Below are positions 1 to 8,795 of a stretch of 11,208 nt of DNA, piece after piece. Position numbers and translations under genes: made by a program. The notes under the pieces were generated by a model that saw only the letters and a program-made list of their open reading frames with translations, searched no databases and was not told where the DNA came from. The number at the start of each line of letters is the position of its first letter. Position 1 is the first letter of the stretch. This DNA comes from Pilatotrama ljubarskyi (Eukaryota > Basidiomycota > Agaricomycetes > Polyporales > Polyporaceae), in the NCBI GenBank assembly GCA_022385805.1, contig MU277739.1, positions 1-11,208 on the forward strand, given 5' to 3'.

Positions 1-188
1 AAGTGCTCCACAGGTAAGCTGAGCCTAGCGGGCTTTCCGCTGCGTGCCAAGCCCTGCTCAACAAGAGGTATACATATGCCATGTGAAGTACAATCAGGGA
101 CGGCGCAGACGCAAGGAGGCAGCGTGTTTTGGATGAGAAATGGCAGTCACCACGGACGAAGGACAAGGGATGCATCGATGACTGCTGA
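1..188 (+). CDS. possible 3' end of an upstream gene (partial, uncertain)
   Basis: A GTAAGC donor at 14 and a CAG acceptor ending at 97 would form an 84-nt intron. Joining bases 1-13 to 98-188 gives an open stretch of about 33 residues containing ARRQRVLDEKWQSP and ending at a TGA at 186-188. The composition looks protein-like but I recognise no family. A competing reading of the same bases runs in another frame through the intron-like segment 214-269 and stops at 331-333. Too little is present to decide, and it may be non-coding sequence ahead of the next gene. Confidence 0.2.
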
Positions 189-213
189 GCTGGGCGGACG
201 CGCGTCTTGGGCG

Positions 214-269
214 GTGAGTCTTACTTCCCACGTGGGGGCCCTGCCGCTCACATCCTATAATTCTTTCAG
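214..269 (+). other. intron-like segment, possibly a 5'-UTR intron of gene A
   Basis: This 56-nt segment begins GTGAGT and ends in a pyrimidine-rich TTCTTTCAG, the same size class as the introns inside gene A (57 and 54 nt). Removing it does not join an upstream ATG in frame to the ATG at 307, because the matching upstream frame has a TGA at 179-181. The simplest reading is an intron in the leader of gene A. It could instead belong to a different upstream gene. Confidence 0.4.
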
Positions 270-306
270 TGCGTCGTGCAAGACCCGTTCACACACCAAG
301 GTCACC

Positions 307-1167
307 ATGAGTATCTACGAGTTCACCTGTCATGAACGGCACCCCTCTTCCCCGAATATGCCGTTTTCATCCTCCCCCGCTCCACAGCACTCCTCTCCGA
401 TGCCAACCATATCAGATGGGAACTGGGACGATGGCTCGCAGCCTGTTGAGCTCTGGGACGACGGCTCACAGGTCCTGGATGCTTGGCTACAAGACCGCTC
501 TTCCCCGGGCCCAGGGCAGAGCCCTCCGCCGGCTCTAGAGCGTAGGTTGTCACGTCATGCGGCACTCGATAGCGTACGGCGCACAAGCAGGTAAGGCACA
601 GTCTCCATCGTTCATTACTGCGGGTCCTGGTTGACAATTACTCGCAGGCTGTTCTCAGCGGGCGGTGCCCTGGACTCACAGACAACGGAGTCACAGTACT
701 TCGAGGCCAGCCTTGAGGATTCACGGTTGCCAGCACTGGCAGTGATGTCGAACTCGGCAAGTGACCAACCAGGCCTGGCAGAACAGTCAACAGAAGACGA
801 CTCGGCTGACATCAATATAGCAGAGACGAAGACAGAAGATCCTACAAAGGCACTCGCCCGCGTTCAGCTCGAGCTCTCTTCGACGCGCCGCCAGCTCTAT
901 GAGTATGTCGGACGCTGGGTCATGGCACGGAACCGCATGGCGACGCTTGAGCGGGAGCTTTCCGGTGAGTGGCTATCATGTGGTCTACATGTGATCGTGC
1001 ATTGATGCCGTGACGAAGTGCACAAGCAGCGCGAAACGTCGCTGGAGACCCGCATGGTATTAGGGGCAGAGGATCATGACGGGAAGGCTCTGACAAGCAC
1101 GCGCCGCGCCGCAGAGGCCTTGGATGCAGATGCGAAGCGCACGTCAAAGCGTAGAAGATTGGGGTAA
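307..1167 (+). CDS. gene A: small acidic coiled-coil protein with basic C-terminal tail, unknown function
   Basis: Hand-built model: exons 307-590, 648-964 and 1019-1167, with introns of 57 and 54 nt (GTAAGG...GCAG, GTGAGT...GAAG). The spliced length is 750 nt, 249 aa plus stop. Residues about 1-90 are Ser/Pro-rich and probably disordered, with a WDDGSQ hexapeptide present twice. An acidic stretch (EDDSADINIAETKTEDP) leads into a predicted helix/coiled coil from roughly residue 155 to 210 (RVQLELSSTRRQLYEY, then RMATLERELS continuing across the last intron). The tail ends KRTSKRRRLG, a plausible nuclear localisation signal. The start is uncertain: ATG 307 is used, but ATG 358 (232 aa) also fits. 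I recognise no family. It converges on gene B, and its completeness beside genes B and C suggests an accessory protein in the same cassette. That role is inference. Confidence 0.62.
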
Positions 1168-1194
1168 TAGTACCGTACATGCATATACATAGTT
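1168..1194. other. 27-bp gap between convergent stop codons of genes A and B
   Basis: Gene A stops with TAA at 1165-1167 and gene B stops with TAG (minus strand) at 1195-1197. The 27 bp between them are A/T-rich and include a GTAC...GTACATGCATATACAT run. Each gene's 3' UTR and poly(A) site must therefore lie in the other gene's coding sequence or in this gap, so the two mRNAs are expected to overlap tail to tail. Confidence 0.6.
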
Positions 1195-2978
1195 CTACTC
1201 GTCTGCAGCAACTTGGCCTGCGATATCCTCTGCCATGACGAATTGTTCGACGTACTCTTGAGCATCTGATGGATTGGCACCACGAAGTGCTGCAAAGACG
1301 TCCTTGTGAGAAGAATTGGGCTTGGGGGGGTAGAAGGTCTGGTCTTCGCGCAAGGTGCTGACAAACAGGCTGCGGAATGTCAGATATGCCATGAAGAGCA
1401 TGTAGACGGTGACGTACGCGTGTATCTTCTGCGGGTCGCCCTGTCCTTCAGCCCGGAACGCTTCCAAACCTTTATCAACAAATTTGTAGAAGTGAGCGCT
1501 GTAGTTCTTCACCACACCCGTCTTCCTGTCTTTGATATATGGGTATTTAACCCATGCCACAAGTTGTGACCGCTATTTCCGAGATCGCAGGTCAGCTGTC
1601 AAGCCTGACGCGATGGGAAGTCCTCCAAATCATACCAGGAAGGCGATGCGGGCGCACATCTCAAGAGTGACAGTGAGGTTCGTGTTGATGCCACTCTTCT
1701 TGCCCATTGCAGTAGTGAGGTGCTTGCAGAGCTGATAGATATGCCACGTTGGCTTGGCATGGTGTCCCGGTGGTGCATGCTGCGAGGCAGATCCACTGGC
1801 AGTGGCCTCAGATGCCGGGACCGTACGACTGCTCGGATCTTCCATCCCAACTGATTGAAGCAGCTGCATAATATGTTAGTACTTCCTTGATGGTAAAGAT
1901 ATTGGAGGGCGGGCCGTGAGCGTACCGTCTTCTTGATCTCAGACTTGCGCTGCGTGAGATGATTGCGGATGCATGAGACAATGCAATCCCATTTCTCTTC
2001 GTCTTGCTTGCGCAGGTTGTCGGGAAGACCCCACCCTTTCCGCTCTACGATACTCTGTATTGTGCAATGTGTGAGTTTTTAGGCAACAAATTGCACGGGT
2101 GCAATCGCATACCGAGAGCGTCTCGACGAGGCCTTCGCCATCATACTCCGCTAGATTGGGAGATAGAAGCAGACATATTGCATATTTGTTAATGTTTTTC
2201 TGGTGAGAAGTGTTGGACGAGCGATCAGTGTAAGCTTGCAGGCGTACAGCAATGGAATCACGCACCACAATCCTTTCCGGCACAGTCCAAGGAGCTGCTA
2301 CCACTTCGGTGCTCCCGGACGTTCCTCTGAGCGAGATGGTCTTGAGTTGTGCTTCAATAGAGAATAGCATGGCGCCGATGGCTGCCTCGCGTTCAGCGGT
2401 GCTGGCCTGTGATACGATACAAGCAGTGTCAGTATCACCATGGCCGTAGCTCCTTTACTGCTGTGAGAGGTACAGCTCACCTTCGTCCATTTGACGAATG
2501 CTGCCTTCGTATCGCCCTGCAGCTTATGAACGGCTGCCTCCCTCTCCGCAAACTGCAAGAGGTTGCCAGGTCTTGCTTGCCAGGCATATGTATCGGAGTT
2601 TGACCGACCAACCTCGCGGGAGGACGTGAGAGGTGGTGAGGAGGTGGAGCGCAGTACCGGGTCGATGAAATTGTCTGCGACGGTGCCGCCTGCACCAGAA
2701 AGTGCCGGCGCCGTCGCAGCCCCACCACTGTCTTGCGCTGAGTCCGAATCATGAGGATTTTGCGGGTCTTCAGCCTGCAGACTGGCGCTCCGCGAGAAAG
2801 GCGAGACGTGAGAATGACGAAACAAGAGGTCGCGAGCAGGTGTCGTTGGCGGGCCAGTCGGAACTGTGGTGGGCGGAACACTGACAGCTTTAGGCCCCAG
2901 GTGGTTACGATGCCTCCTGAAGAAGCTCTCCATGTCAGACTCAGAGTCTGCAGGCGGAGGGATATCCGACTCGGACAT
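1195..2978 (-). CDS. gene B: 508-aa protein with disordered N-terminus and helical C-terminal region, putative partner of gene C
   Basis: Hand-built model on the minus strand: exons 2978-2481, 2406-2113, 2054-1926, 1863-1636 and 1572-1195. The introns are 74, 58, 62 and 63 nt, all GT-AG and all phase 0, and the 1527-nt reading frame has no break. Residues 1-140 are Ser/Pro/Asp-rich and look disordered. About 141-200 is charged and helix-prone (REAAVHKLQGDTKAAFVKWT). From about 200 to 508 it looks compact and mostly helical, with conserved-looking blocks near 283 (KWDCIVSCIRNHL), 347 (WHIYQLCKHLTTAMGKKSG), 375 (MCARIAFL) and 400-450. I recall similar helical proteins encoded beside gene-C-like genes in Agaricomycetes, but cannot verify this. 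No catalytic motif is visible. The start at 2978 follows an in-frame TGA 18 bases upstream; an added 5' exon at 3195-3067 is possible (see findings). It diverges from gene C and converges on gene A. Confidence 0.75.
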
Positions 2979-3287
2979 TTGTCCAGATGACTGTCAGAGA
3001 GAGTAGTGCGCTGGACGAGGTGGTAAGACAGCTCCAAGAGAGTGTATGATGGAGGAGGAACCTCACCAGAATGTGCGGTGGTGCATCTGGCAGGGCCCGC
3101 CGCTCCCGATGGTTGTGGCGTCGCCATTTTGGGAGGAGCCTCAGCCTCTGCAGATCACGGTGATGCTCTGCACTCAAGAACCGGCCACAGTTCATCTTAT
3201 GCCTTTGGCCAAGCGGAAATTACCAGAAGGCATGTACACGTTTGAACTCCTCAGATGACCGCAGTCTGATCCTAAACAAAAAAATCC
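2979..3287. promoter_or_regulatory. divergent intergenic region between genes B and C
   Basis: These 309 bp separate the chosen start codons of gene B (minus) and gene C (plus), so promoter elements for both should lie here. I see no clear TATA box. An A-rich tract (AAACAAAAAAATCC) sits directly before the gene C ATG, typical of a fungal translation-start context, and an in-frame TAA just upstream supports that start. The stretch is open in several frames (for example 3046-3258 on the plus strand), and part of it may be a first exon of gene B. Shared control of B and C is inferred from the layout only. Confidence 0.45.
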
Positions 3288-6200
3288 ATGTTAGGCTTCG
3301 AGGAGAGCGACACTCCTGGCAAGGTGCTTTGCCGCCCATGCACGGAAAGCTCACCTTCAGGACCAATCACACTGGCTCGGGGGAGTCTAAACCGGCACAT
3401 AACGTCTGAGGCTCACGGAAAGGCTATCAGCAGGCAAGGTGATCGAAGAGCTAGAGCAGAGAGAGCCCTCCGCGTTCAGGAAGCTCGAGATCTCTCAGCA
3501 ACCACAATGCACGATTTACAGCATCTACTACCTCCTGCAGTCCCCGCAGAGCGAGAAGCATCTGCGCTTCCTATTGATTCCCCTGAGCCTGCACTCGATG
3601 GGATCTTTGTGGACGGTACAGGGCTATACAATGCGGATGGCACAGAGATCACGCTCTCGGCTGGTCACTTACCGTCTGAAACTGAGCACGCCCGCCTCCT
3701 CGCGGAGATGGGCTCTTTACGCTTCCTCACAGGCGTAGGAGGCACTCTTGTGAGTGCAGGAGCAGAAAGCGAGGCTCCTGAAGTTCAAGGCATGGAGTGG
3801 TCAGATGACGAGCAACTTGACGACTCGGATGAGCAGGGAGCGGCGTTCGGAAATGGCGGCATGCTGGAGATTCTCGACGGATTATTAGAGTCAACCGGTG
3901 AGATACTTACTGCACACATCTTCCGACATGAGCCGTCGGCTGCCGCCAGAAAGCTGATACGGAAGAGATAGGATTGAATGAGCATGAGTCCTTGTTCGAC
4001 GATGAAAGTGATTCCGAGGCAGAAGAAGGCGATGCAGGGGCAGCGGCGGCGGCTGATCCCGCAAATCCGTGGTATCCGTACCCGAACAAGCTTGTGCGTT
4101 CTGTCCATCATGAACGCTCTGAATTATATACGAGAAACTCTTCTAGACCTTCTTGCTTGCAACTCTTATGAACAAACCTCGAGTGCGACTGTCAGTAGCG
4201 CAGCTGAAAGAGATACTCTGGCTCCTGCGCCAGCTCGGCCACCAAGTGCCCAGCCTCAAAGTGTTCCAAGCCTTACAGGAACGGGCTCGCAAACTCGTCA
4301 ACTTGGAGACGGTGAAAAAGCACACATCCACCGGCAAGATATTCTATCGCAACCGGATCCCGGACCTGATTAAGATGGTGCGTCCACAAAGATGCTATGG
4401 AAAGTGGTTTTCCGAGATAGCTGAGCACGTGCGCATGCTTTTCCAGGACTGGGCGAACCCGCAGACACGCCAGTATATTGAAGAATATCCCATCCGTGCT
4501 GCATCCACCAGCGAGGCCTATCATAGCCGCAAGAGGACTCAGCTCATGCCTCCAGAGATTGTCGCCCCCATGTGGGCAGACGGGGGCAAGCACTACTATG
4601 TCGGCGAGCTTGCGCAGGTAGCTGATGGCCGTTTGGTCGTACCTCGTTGCTGGTATCGCCGTGTATCAGGAGGTGAAGTATTTGCGGATGCATGGCAGGT
4701 TTCGTACCAGCCTACAGTCAGTACACCTCTGCAGAGTGCTCCCCTGATTGCTGATCAACCTCGTGCATTCCAGACTGGAGTATATGTTATCCATGACCCT
4801 GACCCCGTCGAGATCTGCTCCCGCGATCTTGTGTACAACGTTTACGAGTTGGTGGACATTTCAGATGAAAGCAACACAGTTAGATTCACAGGTATGCCTG
4901 TCTTATAATGCTCTGACTTGCACCACTGGGAGCGTGCTGATTGGATGGACGTACTAACAACCATGTGTCCATAACCGAAACTTAGGCTGCGTACCAGAAG
5001 GGATACATTCAGGCATCAACCCCCTACGGAATATTGCTCAGGGTCGGCGCATGCATACAAGCTTTATCAAGCTCTGGGGCGACGATGTGTCTGGCAACCG
5101 TAGCAAGCAGTACAATGCCCACACTAACGTCTATTTCACCCATGCCAATCTCCCACACCGACAGCTTGCTCAGCAGTATCATATCAAGTTCGCATCAACG
5201 TCGCAGTTTGCCACTTCTGGCGAACAGTTTGACGCCGCAGTCGCTGACATGAGGTACGCTCCCGGAGTGCATTCCTCAAGCATAGCAGCCTCTGCTGATA
5301 ACAAATATGTCCTTACCGTGACGTGTTGCACCAGTGGACCTAACACCTGGCATATGGCATATGACTGTGCCGCCCAGGAAGAGATAATGCTAAGGGTTCT
5401 TCCGGAAGTGCTCCCGGCCGATAACCCTCAGCAGTCTGCCTCGTGTTCACATCTGGGTCTGCACGGAAACTATCCCTGCCGCCGATGCCAGTTCGGTGGG
5501 ACTGAACGTGAACGGGAGACTGACGAGGGATATGAGAAGCATTTCTCCGTAGGTTTACTCATGAAGCGCTCCAATGTACTCGATCTGAGTGTTGCATGCA
5601 TAACCCTAGCCCGGTACACCCCGCAAAGCTGCTACAACACTCCAGGCAATAGAAGCGCAGCTACGTGCCGCAGCTCTGGGTGTCGCAAGTACAGTCACTC
5701 ATCTGCAGACGGCGTCAGGGGTCAAGGATAGCCTTGCTGAGCATTGGATCCAGAAGCTCATCGTCCTTGCGCGCGAGAAGCAGCATATCCGTATTAAAGA
5801 TGCTAATACGCGAGACCCACGACTGAATGCTCGTCGTGTCGTTAATCGTCCTGCCATCGTTGCCGAGATTGAGGCTGAAATCCAGGAGGATCTGATGCGA
5901 TGGCTGGTCGCACAGCCTGATGAGGACTTCCGAACACTGCCTCCGGATTCACGTGAGTGTTCCTCGCACCGTATAGCTGTTTATATTGGTGCAATGCAAC
6001 TCACCATTACCCTCGACAGCTCTCCGGACACAGCTCCACCCGGGGGTGCATTTCAATTCACTCCTGCTGGTTGATAGTAAGTTAGCCCCGAATTCAAAGA
6101 CATCAGGTACTAACAACCAGTTCAGCATTGGACGTGCACCGTGACACCCCAGTCGAGCTTCTTCACACATACCTGCTGGGCGTGGAGAAGTACACCTGGT

Positions 6201-7972
6201 ACCACCTGCATCAAGGCTGGACGGACGCGCAGAGCGATACTTTCTCAACGCGGTTACATGCCTCATGCCTCGACGGCCTGTCACTCCCCGCTCTACGTGC
6301 AACCTGGATCTTGCAGCACCCTAACAACCTCATAGGAAAGCATCTGAAGGCGTTACAGCAGCTCACAGTGTTTCACCTTGATGAGGCTCTGTGCGATGAT
6401 CTCTCCTTCGAACTCACCAAGGCTACCGGTGAGTTGGGTGCAATGCTCTGGTTCCACGAGATTGAGCATCTCGAGGAGTACAAGGTACGACACGACTTCC
6501 ACTCTATCTGAGGCGGGGCTCCCCTGACCATCTCCGAGATGTCCACTGACTGTCATCATCTACCATTCAGGACGACATCGCTGTCTTGATCGGCAATCTA
6601 CTGGACATCTGGTCTTCCATAGACCCTCAGAGAGTCTTCGTGAAGCTGAAGCTCCATATCCTCTTGCACATCATAGAGGACGTCGAGACTCATGGGCCCG
6701 GTATTCATAATGCCACCGAGGGCTTTGAGTCTTTCAACGGTGTCTTCCGGGGAAGCAGTGTCTTTTCTAATCACCAGGCACCCAGCCGTGATATCGCACA
6801 GTCCTCTGCTGTCATGGAAAGTCACAAGCACATCGTGAGCGGTGGCTGGTGGCAGCTTGATGAAGGAACCTATGTTCGCGCAGGAGGGAAAGTTCGGCAA
6901 TACTCAAAAGATATGCACGTTCAGCGGCAGATGGGCCTGGAACAGACCGAGGACTCCATTCCAGGTAAGTCCCGGGGTCAATTCGGATCCTGCAGATGTC
7001 ATGATGATCTGACCGGTCCACAGGCAGTGTTCGTTGTTTGCAGACCACCCGCAGAAGCAGCGCGAGACTCTGGGTGTCTTTCGAGATCGCAGCGTTGACT
7101 CCGTCCTCTGTACAGTCCTCTCCGGATACTCTGTGGTATCCATGCGAGTACGTCGTATCTCGCCAGGGTGATCGTTGCAAGGTCGGGTCCTGGGTGTTTG
7201 CAGCCCACGACGTAAGTCAGCCGGAAGGCTTCGCAGTCCCCTTCATCAGCAGGAAGAGTCTGAGTAATCTCTTCCTATCAGAACAGCACAATTGTTGGCC
7301 GTATCATCCAGATTCTCTCACCAGCAACATCCTGCACCTCCGGCAACCTCGCTCATGTCGTGCTCAAGCAATACACTGTTCTCAACAGTCGGCACCCCCG
7401 TTTCAATATGCCCGAGTTACGACGATCAGCTGACGATAACACACATACTGTTGTTGCAGCCGGGGTAGGGGTCCCGTTCACAGATGCTGATCAATGCTCA
7501 CACATGCTGCCCTACGTAGGATATTCTATTCATCACCAACGTCCAGCACAACTGTCGCGACAGCGGCTGTACAGCCAGCGGACGCCGCACCGTGCGCCAG
7601 GAGCGGCGGGACACCACGATCACGGCACCGGCCATCCAGCACAAGGACGACGACCTCTTTCTTGTGAACACTCACGCGCTCCACAACGCGGCACTACTTC
7701 GCAAAGCTCTCCCTCGACATCTCACAAAACCAGTCCCTTACTTACAGGATCGCGAGAGCGAGCACAGGCGAGTCGCTGCCACTCTGCGGATTGCGCACGA
7801 TGCACGTCGTAAGAAAGACGCCGACGCACGCCAAGCGCGAAAAGCGAAGGCCGCGGCGGAAAAAGACGTCGCGCAGCGAGAGGCAGCGATGGTGAATGAT
7901 GTAGGGGTGGACAAGGAGGGTACGGCGGAGGGAGAGGCGGTAGGGGTGGAATCCGGGACAATGGTGGCGTAG
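3288..7972 (+). CDS. gene C: 1313-aa zinc-finger, transposase-like protein (multi-copy Agaricomycete type), 12 exons, intact
   Basis: Exons: 3288-3897, 3966-4093, 4147-4891, 4986-5253, 5335-5548, 5610-5952, 6020-6076, 6126-6484, 6571-6964, 7024-7211, 7282-7464 and 7520-7972. All introns are GT-AG, and two have an ACTAAC branch site (4892-4985 and 6077-6125). The 3942-nt frame is unbroken. Residues 15-43 form a C-x2-C...H-x5-H zinc-finger-like unit, followed by an acidic disordered linker to about 235. A YPYPNKL block (240-246) opens the main domain. Landmarks are GDDVSGNRSKQYN (526-538), ADNP at 612-615 followed by GNYPCRRC (628-635), RDTPVELLHTYLLG (794-807), TEGFESFNGVFRG (957-969), SNHQAPSRD (974-982) and HNCRDSGC (1173-1180). 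The C-terminus is Lys/Ala/Glu-rich and probably coiled coil. I recall this block order from many uncharacterised Agaricomycete proteins. The ADxP...GxxxCxxC...D...H...LLG order resembles TNP2/En-Spm-type (CACTA) transposases, so a DDE-type DNA transposase is my inference. The first exon could extend upstream through an intron. Confidence 0.85.
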
Positions 7973-8434
7973 GTGTACTTGACGAACGCCGACGCCGACG
8001 ACGGAGAGGACCGACGAAAAAACCGAAGTGGTTGTCCTCGTACTCCGGACTGTCGCGAACAGGGAGCCGGCATCTGTCTACACGAACACCAACCTGTGGC
8101 TGACCGAAGATCTGGGGAAGCCAAAAGCGAAGGTGAGCACTCATATCTTACACAGAAGACCAGCATGTTTACCCATTCTGCCGACACAGAGAGCACGGGA
8201 AGGAGTGTCGTCAGCTGCCACGATTGCGCGATGGACAGCAGCCGAGTGAGAGCATCCTTCGCGTACATGCAGGGCTGCATGCAGGCGCGAGTTCACGCTT
8301 GCACGAGTGGTTCGGACAGAGCCTGTAATGTATGTAGCAGATAGGCAGGGCACCGCAGTGGAGCGTACGCTTGTAATGCCCCGTGCGACCTACTTCCGAG
8401 CGAGGTCGTGAGACTCACTTCTTCGGCCGGGGAC

Positions 8435-8632
8435 ATGGCCCATCTTGACGGAATCCAGAAAGTAATGCTGATTCTGCCAGAGGCAAGCCGACTCAAGGTC
8501 TCAGAATCAGATATGGACACAGCTGTATTGACCAGCGAGGGACGAGATGGGAGACAGCAGGAAGCCAGCATGGATGCGCCAGCTGGCGGCCACATGCGCG
8601 CCAGACGGAGTCCGAACGGCCGGCCACACTAG
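8435..8632 (+). CDS. small unrecognised ORF, 65 aa
   Basis: It begins ATGGCCCATCTTGACGG and ends TAG at 8630-8632, with a helix-like charged composition (IQKVMLILPEASRLKVSESD). No domain, signal peptide or family is recognisable. It lies between the end of gene C and the truncated end of the retroelement, so it could be an exon of a disrupted host gene, a remnant, or chance. The opposite strand is also open over the same bases, which weakens the case. Confidence 0.18.
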   Translation: MAHLDGIQKVMLILPEASRLKVSESDMDTAVLTSEGRDGRQQEASMDAPAGGHMRARRSPNGRPH

Positions 8633-8745
8633 CGCCTGTACTGGCCGGATACCTGGAGCACCTCTCTCTCAGGATTGGCGGTGTAAGATAAGTCCTTCGC
8701 GACTTGTCCTCTGGTAACCAGCACTTCGACACTTCGACCTCTACC

Positions 8746-8762
8746 GCCGGTCTCCGACCGGC
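8746..8762. repeat. perfect CpG-rich hairpin, 7-bp arms
   Basis: GCCGGTC and GACCGGC are perfect inverted arms around a TCC loop. Just before it, ACTTCGAC is repeated in tandem (8723-8730 and 8731-8738). Confidence 0.6.
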
Positions 8763-8795
8763 CTCCGACATCGGTCCGCTTTCAGTCTGATTACA

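Larger units (their letters stand above)
7973..8795. other. region after gene C with no confident gene
   Basis: This stretch should carry the 3' UTR of gene C. On the plus strand a frame with VVVLVLRT and TNTNLWLTEDLG ends at a good donor (GAAG|GTGAGC, intron 8133-8189) and would resume to a stop at 8247-8249. A second small ORF runs from ATG 8435 to TAG 8632 (65 aa, GDMAHLDGIQKVMLILPE region). Neither resembles a family I know. Short palindromes are present (AGCGTACGCT near 8363, CATGCAG-GG-CTGCATG near 8268). The minus strand from 8795 to about 8640 stays open in the retroelement frame but no longer resembles pol. No terminal inverted repeat for an A-B-C element was found by eye. Confidence 0.4.

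Noticed and set aside
2477..3127. 216-codon minus-strand open frame overlapping the first exon of gene B
   Set aside because: It lies in a different frame over the same bases, while gene B splices cleanly into four further exons; this frame has no coherent continuation.
3046..3258. 70-codon plus-strand ORF just upstream of gene C
   Set aside because: No donor joins it in frame to gene C, and it overlaps the B/C promoter and the possible extra exon of gene B; no family recognised.
6431..6484. Intron starting at GTGAGT (6431) in gene C
   Set aside because: The following codons (ELGAMLWFHEIEHLEEY) fit the protein and stay in frame to the better donor at 6485.
7722..8280. Long minus-strand frames opposite the end of gene C
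   Set aside because: They are Arg/Pro/Ser-rich mirror frames of the Lys/Ala/Glu-rich C-terminus of gene C, an effect of GC-rich codon bias.
1..8650. Terminal inverted repeats or target-site duplications flanking the A-B-C cassette
   Set aside because: Comparison by eye of 1-300 with the reverse complement of 7973-8650 showed no convincing match. A CAGTG at about 8357 has no CACTG partner on the left. The ends may lie outside the window.
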